From an uncultured Bacteroidota bacterium (lineage in GTDB: Bacteria > Bacteroidota > Bacteroidia > Chitinophagales > Chitinophagaceae): DNA of 41,630 nucleotides. The stretch lies in assembly GCA_903929195.1 (NCBI GenBank), contig CAIYTT010000005.1:1-41630 (forward strand), given 5' to 3'. Numbering within the stretch: the stretch's first letter is position 1; every line of letters begins with the position of its first letter. Shown one piece after another: positions 17,812-27,304 of this stretch. A program made the translations under genes and the position numbers. The notes under the pieces are model-generated. The model ran no database searches and was not told the DNA's origin. It saw nothing but the letters and a program-made list of their open reading frames with translations.

Positions 17812-18537
17812 TTAACGATAGCGCCTATTACTATTATAATTATTTTTGTTTCTTGATTTGTTTTCGCATTGCATATAATTAAATAGCAAGCCGATATTGA
17901 TTCCTAAAGTATTAAAAGAAATATTATCGCTTGAGTTGTCGTTTGTAACCGGATAATATTTTGCAGGGTAAGCATGGAAAGAATAATAACCTTCGCCGGT
18001 AATATAAACTCTGCTGTTTATGGGTGCAAATATTCTATGTAACAATTCCCATTTTTTGCCAAAAGTAAGACTATACGTTTTTGCTTTGCCCATGTTATCG
18101 CTCTGGTAAGCAGTACCATTGGCTAATGTAATGTCTTTTGTACTGTAAGTTCTACCATTTCCAAATATAAAATAGCCACCACTTAGCAAATCTATTTTCA
18201 ATAACCATCCGAAATAGCTTTCTTTTTGTTTTTCTATAAGCCTTTTTGCATTACTAAATTCGTCATAATAGATAAACCCGGTAGGTGAAGGAGTACCGAC
18301 AAAATCTAAACCTAAAGATACATGTACAATATTGTTTTTATGTACCAAATTAGGCCCTACCGTTAACCTAAAACCTAAAGGCACAGCGGTACTACCCGAA
18401 ATATTGTCGGCGCCAACAAATACATAAGACCAGCCACTATATAGCTGTGCAGAAGCATTGAAATAGCTTAATATATCTGTTTGTGCAGTAGCCGGTATTG
18501 CAAAGAATAAAAATAAAGAAAGTAGAATGTTTTTCAT
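17812..18537 (-). CDS. putative outer-membrane beta-barrel protein
   Basis: The 241-residue product has a signal peptide (MKNILLSLFLFFAIPATAQ) and alternating aromatic/polar strands with many Tyr, Gly and Phe (SGWSYVFVGADNI, YFIFGNGRTYSTK, SRVYITGEGYYSFHAY), which suggests a small outer-membrane barrel. The last ~15 residues are Asn/Arg/Lys-rich. No family was recognised. It begins one base after the stop of the vWA lipoprotein gene, so the two are co-translated and probably act together at the envelope. Confidence 0.6.
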   Translation of the reverse strand: MKNILLSLFLFFAIPATAQTDILSYFNASAQLYSGWSYVFVGADNISGSTAVPLGFRLTVGPNLVHKNNIVHVSLGLDFVGTPSPTGFIYYDEFSNAKRLIEKQKESYFGWLLKIDLLSGGYFIFGNGRTYSTKDITLANGTAYQSDNMGKAKTYSLTFGKKWELLHRIFAPINSRVYITGEGYYSFHAYPAKYYPVTNDNSSDNISFNTLGINIGLLFNYMQCENKSRNKNNYNSNRRYR

Positions 18538-18538
18538 A

Positions 18539-19543
18539 TTATAAAAGCTGAGACTTAATTATGAATCTTATTTGTTTATTAGTTATTATAGACGGGTTTC
18601 TTTTATAAGTTAAAGTGTAGGTACTTGCAACCGAATTAGCTACTTTATTGAATATATTTTGAATTTGGTCGTAACTGCCCGATGGCTCATAAAAACCACC
18701 ATTCATTGCTAACTGGTTCATTGCAATTGGGTCCACACCACCGTTATCGGTAAAGCCAATACTATAAGAACTTATTTTAGGAGCAGTAGTACCGGTAAGT
18801 CTTTGTATAATACCTGCATCGGTTGAAAACTGTGTTTGTGTACCCCAATAATTATTAATGCCGTCAGTAAAAGTTACAATTGCCTGCGATTGTGCTGTAG
18901 AAGTACTTAATATATCTAATCCTGTATTTACAGCTTCAAATAGTGCTGTTTGTGAGTTATTGATAACACAAGTATCAATGAAATTTTTTGCTAATGTATA
19001 GCTTTTTGTTAGTGGGTACTGTCTGATGTTAGTTGAGAAGACAACTAAACCAACCGAAGCACTGTCTTGAGAAGCACCTGCAATAATATCGATAAAACTT
19101 TTTGCATCTGTTTTTATTTTATCAACATTATTTTCTAACGAACCACTATTGTCTAAAACTAAAACACAACTTAATGATTGTGTAGTTTTTGCAAAAAGGG
19201 TATCTTCAACATCAACCGTATAACCTAAATTGGTGGTTTTTTCTTCAACCGTTATGGAGTCGGGAGTAGATAACACATGATATGTGCCCGAGTTATCTTG
19301 AAATCTAATATTTTTTAATTTAAGATAAACATATCCATTAGAATCAATACCTGTTGCTATAGGTATTGGCATATTTATAGATATTGAATTAATAGTTAAT
19401 GTGGGTAAAGACGGACTTCCTAAATAATTATAAGTGGCATCAATAATGATACTTTTATAATAAGGGTCTATTTTACCTTTATTACAATTTAAAAAAAACA
19501 GTGAAATGAACATTATTAATAATGAAAAATAGTATTTTTTCAT
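18539..19543 (-). CDS. vWA-domain lipoprotein
   Basis: A 334-residue protein with a lipoprotein signal (FFLNC, Cys20) and a von Willebrand factor A domain from about residue 122. The MIDAS motif is D131-x-S133-x-S135 (VLDNSGS), with the conserved Thr in SQTALFEAV and the Asp of TFTDGINN completing the metal site. About 100 residues of beta-rich sequence lie before the vWA domain. vWA domains bind partners through a divalent metal. Only one base separates this gene from the following barrel-like gene. Function unknown. Confidence 0.82.
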   Translation of the reverse strand: MKKYYFSLLIMFISLFFLNCNKGKIDPYYKSIIIDATYNYLGSPSLPTLTINSISINMPIPIATGIDSNGYVYLKLKNIRFQDNSGTYHVLSTPDSITVEEKTTNLGYTVDVEDTLFAKTTQSLSCVLVLDNSGSLENNVDKIKTDAKSFIDIIAGASQDSASVGLVVFSTNIRQYPLTKSYTLAKNFIDTCVINNSQTALFEAVNTGLDILSTSTAQSQAIVTFTDGINNYWGTQTQFSTDAGIIQRLTGTTAPKISSYSIGFTDNGGVDPIAMNQLAMNGGFYEPSGSYDQIQNIFNKVANSVASTYTLTYKRNPSIITNKQIRFIIKSQLL

Positions 19544-19637
19544 AAAGATTTCTATAAAATGTTAAACTTTTGCACAAGATAAAAGTTTTTCTAAATATTT
19601 AAAAGAAAAATTTAAATTAATTAATATTGTAAATAAA

Positions 19638-22600
19638 CTAATCTTTCAAGCTTCTAAAATCTACCGCTACTAATTTACTTACACCTGCTTCTTGCATGGT
19701 AACACCATAAATAACATCAACCGATGCCATTGTTTGTTTATTATGTGTTACAATAATAAACTGCGAATTATCAGAAAATTTCCGAATCATTTGTGTAAAC
19801 TTACCCACGTTGGCATCATCAAGTGGAGCATCTACCTCGTCTAAAATACAGAATGGAGCAGGTTTAATTAAATAGATAGCAAAAAGGAATGCTGTTGATG
19901 TTAGCGTTTTTTCTCCGCCGGATAATTGTGTTAGTGTACTTGGTTTTTTACCTTTGGGTTGGGCATATATTTCTATATTGCTTTCTGCAAGATTGTCGGG
20001 GTCAGTAAGGCTTAGGTTGCAATTGTCATCGGCAGTAAACAAGGCTTTAAATACCTGTACAAAATTTTCTCTTACTAAATTAAACGTATCATTAAATTTG
20101 GTATTAGCAGTTGTTTCAACCTCTTTTATGGTTGTTAAAAGTGATTCTCTTGCACTTACCAAATCATTTTTTTGTTCTGTAATAAAGGTGTGTCGGGTTT
20201 TTATTTCATTAAACGCTTCTATGGCAGTAGGGTTTATTTCGCCCATATTATCCAATCGTTTTTTTAATTTCTCTGCGTCTTCAGTCAATTCTTTAACTGT
20301 ATTAGTGGTAGTTCTGGCATCGTCTAATATTTCATTTAGAACAACTTTAAATTCAATATTTAGTCTTTCGCTTATGCCTGCCACTTGTAGTTTCATAGCA
20401 TTCAGTTTATCCTTAATATCTAAGAGTATTGTTTCTACCTGTTCTTTTTCTCTTCTTTTTTGATTGATATGCCCGTCTTGTTTTTCAATATTTTGCCTCA
20501 ATTGGTAGAATGCTCTATCGGTATCATTTAAAACTTTTTCGTCAGTTTCTTTTTTTACAAGTAATTCAGATAGCTCTTTATTTATTTGTTGTAATAGTTT
20601 GTCTGTTTCTACTTTTTGGGCAAGTATTTGGTGTAATTGGTCGGTACTGGTAGTTATTTGTTTTTTAAGGTCGTTAAATTGATTGTTTTTAAACCGAAGT
20701 TCTTGTTTAATACTATCAAGTTTGCTGTGTTGCCGTGTATAGTTTATATTTTGTTTGTTATAATATTGATTGCCTTCGTTGTAACCTAATTCTATTGTTT
20801 TAAACTCAGTTTCTGCTTTGTTTATATTCTCTTGTAAATACTTTAAATCACCACTTATTTTTTCTAATTCTTTTTTTGATAAATCAATTTTCGTGATATT
20901 ATCGTTAATCTGTGTTTGTAGTTCTTGCACTCTTTTAGAACTATTGTTATTTAACTGTTCAAAATTTTCAATTCTATGTTCCAGATTTACGCAATGGTTT
21001 TGTAATGTATTTATGTCTTTTTTACATTGGTCTATAACTTTGTCGTTTAGCGATAAAGTAAAGCCGGTAAGCTGTTTTTGTATATCTGTAATTTGTTGTT
21101 TTAGGTTGGTTGTTGTAATAGTAAGTTCTTTAATTTCATTAGCCAAACGTTCCAAATTTTTAGCTCTACCTATTTTATTACCTTCAAAAACACCGGTAGA
21201 ACCACCACCAATTGTGTATTTTCCTTTAAGGCACTTTCCGGTTTTATCTACCAAAACCATTCCACTTTCAAGGTTGGGGAAATGGAGGGTATTATTAGTT
21301 TCGCTAATAAACACATGGCCTAATAGGTGCTTGGCTATTTCGGCATACTGTTCGTCAATATCAATAACACTTAATGCGGGTATTGTACCTTCCGGAATCG
21401 CATAGTCTCGGTTTTTATATTCTCCGGTTTGATTGAGCAGGAAAAAATTTGCTTTACCTTTTTTATTTCTGTCCAGCAGTACAATAGCTTTCGCAGCCTC
21501 TTCTATATTGGCTACTAAATAGTAGTTAAGATAATTATCTAATACATTTTCTAATGCGGTTCGGTATTCATTTTTAACTATAAATACATCAGACAGGAGT
21601 GGAGATGTGTTATCCCATTCTTTATTTTTTTTCAAAAATTTAATACTATCCGGGTATCCTTCCAGGCTTTCAACCAAAGATTTCAATAAATCATGTTCAT
21701 TTCTTTTTGCATCTAATTTTCTGTTTTCCTCAATTAATTGAGACCTTAATTTTTCTATTTGTTCTTGATTTACTAAAATGTTTTGTTTCACATTTTCTTG
21801 CCTCGTAGTAAGCTCATTTAATTCATTCTGCTTCAAACCAAGCTTTTGAACCGTTTCTGTTTTTTCTTTTTCTATATTCAGTATCTGTGTTTCTCTTGTG
21901 TTTTTTTCGTCGTGTACTTGTTGCATGCTGCGTTGCAGGTTTATTAAAGACGTATCTGCAATGGCAACTTTTTTTTCGGCATCAAATTGTATTCTTTGTT
22001 TCTGTTGATAATCAGAGCGAAGTTGTTCTAAATTTTTCTTTTTTTCATCATACGTTTTTCTTTTTTCATCTACATCTTTTCTAAGTTGTTCTAACTCATT
22101 TCTTAAACCTTCTAAAATCGTTGTTTCTTCGTTTGCTTGGTTATTTGAAAACGAAATAGAATCATTTAATTTTATTGATTGAACATCGGCACCGCTTAAA
22201 AAATCTTTTAAAATAATTTCCCTTTCCTTAAGATGTTCTATTTTTTGTGTTGATAGTTTTTTATCACTTTCAAGTTGTCTTATTCTATTTACAAGCTCAT
22301 TAAATTGTTTTTGTAACAGATTTAGTTCTTGTTCTTTTTCTATCAAGTTTACTTTTTGTTGTGCTATGGCTGCTTCTTCTGTAGCTATTAGTGCTTCAAT
22401 CTGTGTTTTCCTGTCTGTTTCTGTGTCTTTCTGCTGGTTTAAATCTTTATATTGCTCATTAAAATGTTCTAAACTGGCTTTCGCAAGTTCTATGCTTACA
22501 TTTTTATATTCGTTTTTTACAAGTAAATATTTTTCAGCCTTTTTTGCTTGGCTTTCTAATGTTTTTAAGTTGTTACTTATTTCAAATAAAATGTCTTCAA

Positions 22601-23171
22601 TCCTAGATAAATCTTGTTGAGTAGCCTCTAATTTTTGTTTTGCTTCTTTTTTTCTTGTTTTATAAATAGATATTCCGGCAGCTTGCTCTAACATTCTGCG
22701 GCGGGCACCGTCTTTATCTTTAATAATATCATCTACCATGCCCAATTCTATTATTGCATAAGAATCGTTACTGACGCCGGTATCCAGAAATAAATTATGA
22801 ATATCTTTTAATCTGCATGCCACATCGTTTAAACGGTATTCGCTATCGCCGTTTTTAAAAAATTTACGGGTTATAGTTACAGTAGTAAATTCAGTAGGTA
22901 ATAAATTGCGCGTGTTTTCGAAAGTTAAAGAAACCTCTGCCATGCCCGAAGCGGAACGAGTACGAGAACCATTGAAAATTAAGTCTTCCAGATTATCCGA
23001 CCGTAACGATTTTATTTTATGCTCGCCTATTACCCATCTTATTGCATCTACAATATTTGATTTTCCACAACCATTTGGCCCCACAATTCCCGTTATTGGG
23101 TTGTCTAATATAATATGAGTTTTGTCTGCAAAAGACTTAAAGCCTTTTATTTCTAATGATTTTAAACGCAA
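19638..23171 (-). CDS. smc: chromosome segregation protein SMC
   Basis: SMC is the ATPase of the condensin-like complex that loops and segregates the chromosome. The protein has the full architecture: Walker A GPNGCGKSN at about residues 31-39, a long coiled coil, a hinge near residues 500-650 (VLVDKTGKCLKGKYTIGGGSTGVF), a second coiled coil, the signature LSGGEKTLTS and Walker B CILDEVDAPLDD. The start is placed at TTG 23171 because MRLKSLEIKGFKSF is the usual N-terminus; the further TTG at 23195 overlaps the promoter box. This gives 1177 residues. ScpA/ScpB genes are not in the window. Confidence 0.95.
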   Translation of the reverse strand: MRLKSLEIKGFKSFADKTHIILDNPITGIVGPNGCGKSNIVDAIRWVIGEHKIKSLRSDNLEDLIFNGSRTRSASGMAEVSLTFENTRNLLPTEFTTVTITRKFFKNGDSEYRLNDVACRLKDIHNLFLDTGVSNDSYAIIELGMVDDIIKDKDGARRRMLEQAAGISIYKTRKKEAKQKLEATQQDLSRIEDILFEISNNLKTLESQAKKAEKYLLVKNEYKNVSIELAKASLEHFNEQYKDLNQQKDTETDRKTQIEALIATEEAAIAQQKVNLIEKEQELNLLQKQFNELVNRIRQLESDKKLSTQKIEHLKEREIILKDFLSGADVQSIKLNDSISFSNNQANEETTILEGLRNELEQLRKDVDEKRKTYDEKKKNLEQLRSDYQQKQRIQFDAEKKVAIADTSLINLQRSMQQVHDEKNTRETQILNIEKEKTETVQKLGLKQNELNELTTRQENVKQNILVNQEQIEKLRSQLIEENRKLDAKRNEHDLLKSLVESLEGYPDSIKFLKKNKEWDNTSPLLSDVFIVKNEYRTALENVLDNYLNYYLVANIEEAAKAIVLLDRNKKGKANFFLLNQTGEYKNRDYAIPEGTIPALSVIDIDEQYAEIAKHLLGHVFISETNNTLHFPNLESGMVLVDKTGKCLKGKYTIGGGSTGVFEGNKIGRAKNLERLANEIKELTITTTNLKQQITDIQKQLTGFTLSLNDKVIDQCKKDINTLQNHCVNLEHRIENFEQLNNNSSKRVQELQTQINDNITKIDLSKKELEKISGDLKYLQENINKAETEFKTIELGYNEGNQYYNKQNINYTRQHSKLDSIKQELRFKNNQFNDLKKQITTSTDQLHQILAQKVETDKLLQQINKELSELLVKKETDEKVLNDTDRAFYQLRQNIEKQDGHINQKRREKEQVETILLDIKDKLNAMKLQVAGISERLNIEFKVVLNEILDDARTTTNTVKELTEDAEKLKKRLDNMGEINPTAIEAFNEIKTRHTFITEQKNDLVSARESLLTTIKEVETTANTKFNDTFNLVRENFVQVFKALFTADDNCNLSLTDPDNLAESNIEIYAQPKGKKPSTLTQLSGGEKTLTSTAFLFAIYLIKPAPFCILDEVDAPLDDANVGKFTQMIRKFSDNSQFIIVTHNKQTMASVDVIYGVTMQEAGVSKLVAVDFRSLKD

Positions 23172-23192
23172 AACAGTTTTTTTGAGGGACGG

Positions 23193-23200
23193 CAAAGATA
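23193..23200 (-). promoter_or_regulatory. smc -7 box
   Basis: CAAAGATA on the plus strand reads TATCTTTG on the minus strand, a perfect TAnnTTTG, 21 bp before the chosen TTG start. It supports the shorter SMC N-terminus. Confidence 0.6.
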
Positions 23201-23415
23201 AGCGTTATTTATTTTTTTAGATATGGTATGAACAAATTATATAACAAATTAAATTTAGGTTTATTTAATTGGTATTTCGTTCGTTTTTATTTACATAAAT
23301 ATATGTTTTCTGCAAGTAAGAATGAATTAGAAGGGAAAGTAGTATATAAAAATAGTATTTATAAAAAAATTAGAATAAAAAAGAAAATATTTTATTTTTT
23401 ATTAAATTTTTGAAC

Positions 23416-23423
23416 TACCTTTG
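23416..23423 (+). promoter_or_regulatory. cold-shock gene -7 box
   Basis: TACCTTTG matches TAnnTTTG, 29 bp before the ATG. The 5' UTR would be about 25 nt, too short for the long cold-sensing leader of E. coli cspA. Confidence 0.55.
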
Positions 23424-23452
23424 GTTTTTATTAATAAAATTAAACATTACAA

Positions 23453-23644
23453 ATGAAAGAAGGTACAGTAAAATTTTTCAATGGAACTAAAGGATTTGGT
23501 TTCATTACCCCATCGAATGGTGGAGAGGACATTTTTGTTCACGTTTCAGGTCTTTATGACGAGATTCGTGAAAACGATAAGGTGACCTTTGATGTTCAAA
23601 ATGGTAAAAAAGGTCTAAATGCAGTTAATGTAAAAGTTATCTAA
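23453..23644 (+). CDS. cold-shock domain protein (CspA family)
   Basis: A 63-residue single cold-shock domain, the usual length for the family. The nucleic-acid-binding motifs are visible: RNP1 as KGFGFIT and RNP2 as DIFVHVS. These proteins bind single-stranded RNA or DNA and remove secondary structure. The gene has its own promoter and terminator, so it is monocistronic. Confidence 0.95.
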   Translation: MKEGTVKFFNGTKGFGFITPSNGGEDIFVHVSGLYDEIRENDKVTFDVQNGKKGLNAVNVKVI

Positions 23645-23666
23645 TCTTATTCATATTCATCATTTG

Positions 23667-23693
23667 AAAAGCATGCGTTTTACGCATGCTTTT
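23667..23693 (+). terminator. intrinsic terminator of the cold-shock gene
   Basis: A perfect stem AAAAGCATGCGT with its complement around a three-base loop, followed by a run of T. It begins 22 bp after the stop codon. Confidence 0.88.
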
Positions 23694-23726
23694 TTAATTA
23701 TATTAATACCCAAACCCAAAGTACCT

Positions 23727-23760
23727 CGTTGTTCGCAATGTTCTGCAACGCAGGCTGCTT
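23727..23760 (+). repeat. degenerate copy of the dispersed hairpin repeat
   Basis: GTTGTTCGCAATGTTCTGC resembles the GTTGTTCGsGATGTTC core of the repeats at 13.1, 33.1 and 34.8 kb, but the right arm has decayed. A local stem CGTTG (23727-23731)/CAACG (23746-23750) can still form. The rest of the 23645-24072 gap holds the terminator, the 54-bp module and a 19-bp palindrome; no gene is seen. Confidence 0.45.
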
Positions 23761-23896
23761 CCTTGAATCCCATATTTTGATACAATTTTACTACCACAAA
23801 AAAAGCACTTTTTTTATTCATCACCTTTCATTTCCCGAAATATAAGATAGATAAGGCTTACAGCGAATTTTACCAACTATTTTGTCCATTAACCCT

Positions 23897-23950
23897 TAAA
23901 ATGGATTGTTTTCGTCATCTGAAGAACAAACTATTTGTTGGTGAAAACAC
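23897..23950 (+). repeat. 54-bp dispersed module, copy 2
   Basis: Matches the reverse complement of 13144-13197 at 48 of 54 positions, including the uninterrupted 17-base core AACAAACTATTTGTTGG. Both copies lie in gene-free sequence next to a member of the GTTGTTCG hairpin family. The end (TTGGTGAAAACACCCAA) can fold on itself. Confidence 0.65.
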
Positions 23951-23972
23951 CCAACAACGTCGTAAATTTAGC

Positions 23973-24018
23973 AACCCATTAGTTCTTTGAAAATAACTAT
24001 TCAAAGAACTAATGGGTT
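23973..24018. repeat. 19-bp perfect inverted repeat with 8-nt loop
   Basis: AACCCATTAGTTCTTTGAA at 23973-23991 is exactly complementary to 24000-24018. It lies 55 bp after the stop of the minus-strand T9SS gene and could end its transcript, although no T-run follows. The loop plus right arm contains TAACTATTCA, the end sequence of the MITE-like elements. Confidence 0.7.
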
Positions 24019-24072
24019 ACTACTCTTGGAAATCTATAATCTATTTTTGCTTCTAATCCGCTTTTATGTAGT

Positions 24073-26679
24073 TTACTTTATTATATCTATCTTCTTAGTT
24101 ACAGTCTTTTCGTCTGCAATAATTAGTAATGTATATATGCCGGTAGCTACATGCACTGTATTGACTGCAATTTTTTGATTAATTGTACCATTATATTTAT
24201 TACTGTAAACGGTATTGCCTTGTAAATCAATTAATTTAACCTCAATAGTTGTATTTAATTCTTTGCCAAAATTCAATTGAAAGATACCGTCATTAGGATT
24301 AGGTAAAATAGTAATTTCTGAATTATCGTAATTTAATATTGATACTCCGGTATTTTGTAATACTAACACGGTATCGGTATAAATATTAGATGTACAGCCA
24401 TTGTTATCAACAGTAAGAGTAATTGTTTTTAAACCCGGTATTGCCCAATTAACTATTTGCGGTCCTGCACCTGTACCCGGTGTACCTGCACCGCCACCAA
24501 AGTTCCAATTATAGGTGCATGTACCCGTAACAGTTCCTGTAAAGGTAATTGTATCATTTATAGCAGTAAAAGTAGAGTGTAATGCCTCGGCAAAAGAGGC
24601 AACAGGGTATATGCCGGGTGTAACCAATAATGTATCGGGCGTACCCATGCCACAGAAATTATAAGGTGTGCAAACAATTGTACCCGTACCTGTACCTACA
24701 CCCGCTGTAAAAGAGGTTGAAGAACTAGTACCCGACCAACCGGTACCATAGGCAGCCCATGTATAAGAACTGGCACCTATAGAGGTAACCGTAAAAATGG
24801 CTGTTGGCGACCCTACACATGCCGGTGAATAGGTAGCAACAGTTGGTGCAACCGGGAATGTAAAAGGAGTAATTGTAAATGTATGGGCAGCACCTTCGCC
24901 ACAAGAATTATAGGCTAAAACCGTGATAGTGGCTACACCGGTACCCGCAATAAGCAAAATGGATGTATCGTATATGCCGGAAGCTATTCCCCAACCTGTA
25001 CCGGTAACATACCATACATAACTTGTAGCACCGGGAATACTGTTTATAATATAATTACCGGTATCACGACTACAAATACTTGTTTTAGAATATGCCATTA
25101 CCGGTTCGTTGGGTTTAGGACATATTTGCACATTAGCCCACCAAGTATCCCAATTAGGCGAGCTGCCAACAGTTGAACTTTCTTGTATTGTCCAGAAATC
25201 AGAATCGTTTCTTGGGTCTATACAGGTATTAGAATAGTCGCCCCATCTATCAAGAGTTCCTCCAAATGTTTCGTAGTAGGGGGCTAAGCCATGTCTAAAT
25301 ATAACCACCGGGCGAATAGAGTCGGTAGGGTCGGTATGCATGTGTAAGGCATAACCTGCACTTGGGTGCAACGAAGAAGAGAAGCAACCAAAACCTACTA
25401 AAGCATCATCATTTCTATTGACAGCAATAGAAGAATAATCATAAAATTTAGTATGCGAAGGGTCGTCAATTAAGCCTGTTTGTAAAGGGTGTGCAGTAGT
25501 ATCTACTTGCCACCACATAACAGAGCATCTGTTTGCAGTGCCTGTTGCAGGTAAAAATACAGTATGCGAACACCATATTTTATGGTTTCTATAGGTGCAA
25601 CTTGTTATTCTATCATCGCCGGCATCCATTTTGTGTGTTGACGCTACTTGTGGTGTAAAATCGCCATAACCGGGTGCATTAGACCGCCAATGTTGCGATG
25701 TACCCGGATAACCCACAACACTCATGGTTTCAGAACCTACGGCTCCGGATATTTTCCAAAGTTTAAGAGTACCCGTAGTATTGTCATTTATTTCAACCGC
25801 AAACATATTATTTTGGGTAGTATCATAAGTTAAAGCGGGGCAAATAGTAAAAGAACTAGTTTGTGTAAATTTTGTGTAAGGTGCACCGGTACCTGCCATT
25901 ATACTGGCATAATCAAATACATATACCACAGCAGGGCCACCGCCACCTGTTGAATTAGGAAACATATTACCTGTAACGGTAATCCATTTTTTATTAAAAC
26001 CTACACAAGGGAAATCCAGCCAATAAGCACCGGTACCATCTACCGTTACCGAATACATGTTCCAAAGTCCGGTCGGGTTATTTGTTTGCGATACAGCAAT
26101 CATTATCTGCGAATTGGCAGACTGCCCATAGGCATCACATACCATAATCCATCTTTTATAAAATGGGTCATAATGTACACGTGGGTCAAAAGCTCCCGGT
26201 CCGGCAGTAAGTAAGGAAGACCAAAAACCATCGATACCGAAACTCATTATATTAGCTCCGGTTCTAGATTGTATATGTACTGCCGTATTAATTGCAGTAA
26301 GGCAATATTGAGAATCTACAGCACCATGTGTATCAGGTGGTATAGATGACAAATTACTTGGTGTAGATTCAAACGTATCGTTAGGAGCAGGTGAAGCAGG
26401 TAATAATGCACTATGAGCAGCTCTCTGTTCGGTAGTATTGTTGGTTCTATAATGTACTAAAGCCGGGTCTGGAATTTCCGGATGTCTTTCTTCGTGTTCA
26501 TCTTCATCAAACAAAGGTTTACGAACTATATTTTCAGGATGTTCTTTATAATAGTTACTTAGCTCAGAAACATTTACAACTGTTTTTTTTGTTTCTCTGC
26601 CTTTGCTTATTATTTGTGCTGTTGAAATAAAAGCAGTACACAAAATGATATAAGCTGAAATAAGGAGATGTTTAATCAT
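24073..26679 (-). CDS. secreted protein with PKD-like domains and T9SS type A sorting domain
   Basis: The 868-residue product has a signal peptide (ending STAQ) and a ~500-residue N-terminal region rich in Trp, Tyr, Asp and Gly (SIPPDTHGAVD, DPRVHYDPFYKRWIMV, DRWGDYSNTCIDP) that resembles sialidase/propeller-like surface proteins. Three Ig/PKD-like repeats follow (residues ~540-770), each with a Cys and a Tyr-Val/Thr-Trp strand; the last has CTYNWNFGGG. The end (TILPNPNDGIFQLNF...ATGIYTLLII...KKIDIIK) is a type A T9SS C-terminal sorting domain, so it should leave through T9SS and be processed by PorU. Enzymatic activity not evident. Confidence 0.88.
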   Translation of the reverse strand: MIKHLLISAYIILCTAFISTAQIISKGRETKKTVVNVSELSNYYKEHPENIVRKPLFDEDEHEERHPEIPDPALVHYRTNNTTEQRAAHSALLPASPAPNDTFESTPSNLSSIPPDTHGAVDSQYCLTAINTAVHIQSRTGANIMSFGIDGFWSSLLTAGPGAFDPRVHYDPFYKRWIMVCDAYGQSANSQIMIAVSQTNNPTGLWNMYSVTVDGTGAYWLDFPCVGFNKKWITVTGNMFPNSTGGGGPAVVYVFDYASIMAGTGAPYTKFTQTSSFTICPALTYDTTQNNMFAVEINDNTTGTLKLWKISGAVGSETMSVVGYPGTSQHWRSNAPGYGDFTPQVASTHKMDAGDDRITSCTYRNHKIWCSHTVFLPATGTANRCSVMWWQVDTTAHPLQTGLIDDPSHTKFYDYSSIAVNRNDDALVGFGCFSSSLHPSAGYALHMHTDPTDSIRPVVIFRHGLAPYYETFGGTLDRWGDYSNTCIDPRNDSDFWTIQESSTVGSSPNWDTWWANVQICPKPNEPVMAYSKTSICSRDTGNYIINSIPGATSYVWYVTGTGWGIASGIYDTSILLIAGTGVATITVLAYNSCGEGAAHTFTITPFTFPVAPTVATYSPACVGSPTAIFTVTSIGASSYTWAAYGTGWSGTSSSTSFTAGVGTGTGTIVCTPYNFCGMGTPDTLLVTPGIYPVASFAEALHSTFTAINDTITFTGTVTGTCTYNWNFGGGAGTPGTGAGPQIVNWAIPGLKTITLTVDNNGCTSNIYTDTVLVLQNTGVSILNYDNSEITILPNPNDGIFQLNFGKELNTTIEVKLIDLQGNTVYSNKYNGTINQKIAVNTVHVATGIYTLLIIADEKTVTKKIDIIK

Positions 26680-26809
26680 TGAATTTTTTTTTAAAGGTAA
26701 ATATTTTTTTGTAAGATTATTTTATTGTCAATTTTTCGGTAGTAAATAGAAGCAATAGAGCAGTTAGACTATTAACTTTTAGAAATGTTTAAGCAGCGGT
26801 TTATAATTG

Positions 26810-26817
26810 TAATTTTG
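26810..26817 (+). promoter_or_regulatory. thioesterase gene -7 box
   Basis: TAATTTTG matches TAnnTTTG, 16 bp before the ATG at 26834. Confidence 0.5.
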
Positions 26818-26833
26818 CATAGAATAGAACCAA

Positions 26834-27292
26834 ATGAGTGATAGAAAAAATACAAACAGACATAATTTAATAGAAATAAAGGCAACGTTTGAAGGAAAAA
26901 AAGTTGAGAATTCCAAATCATCTGCGGGCAATTGGCTTGGGTTCACATTAGAACAAATAGAACAAGGAAAGGCTATAATTTGTTTAACTGTAAAAAAAGA
27001 AATGACAAATCCGTATGGCAATATACATGGCGGCATGATGAGTATGGTAATAGATGAAGCAATAGGTTGGGCGGTTTACAGCTTAGAATCTGAACAACAT
27101 TATACCACATTAAGTCTAAATGTAGATTTTTTATATGCTATAAAAGAAGGCGAAAAACTAAAAGCGATTGCGAATGTAATAAGAGCAGGCAAGAAAATAA
27201 TAAATGTAGAATGCTTTGTTTATAACGATGCAGATAAATTATTGGCAAGAGGCAACAGTAATTTAATTGCTACTACTATGAAATTTATATAA
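26834..27292 (+). CDS. PaaI-type hotdog-fold thioesterase
   Basis: A 152-residue single hotdog domain. NPYGNIHGGMMSMVIDEAIGWAV is the PaaI-family active-site block: the HGG turn and the acidic residue of the following helix position the thioester and water. These cytosolic enzymes hydrolyse acyl- or aryl-CoA esters; the substrate cannot be predicted. It is convergent with the phosphoesterase gene 12 bp away. Confidence 0.87.
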   Translation: MSDRKNTNRHNLIEIKATFEGKKVENSKSSAGNWLGFTLEQIEQGKAIICLTVKKEMTNPYGNIHGGMMSMVIDEAIGWAVYSLESEQHYTTLSLNVDFLYAIKEGEKLKAIANVIRAGKKIINVECFVYNDADKLLARGNSNLIATTMKFI

Positions 27293-27304
27293 TAAAATTA
27301 TCAA

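Noticed and set aside
23228-23413. 61-codon plus-strand frame between smc and the cold-shock gene
   Set aside because: Very AT-rich (Lys/Phe/Tyr/Asn only), no ribosome-binding site, and it occupies the upstream region of the cold-shock promoter.
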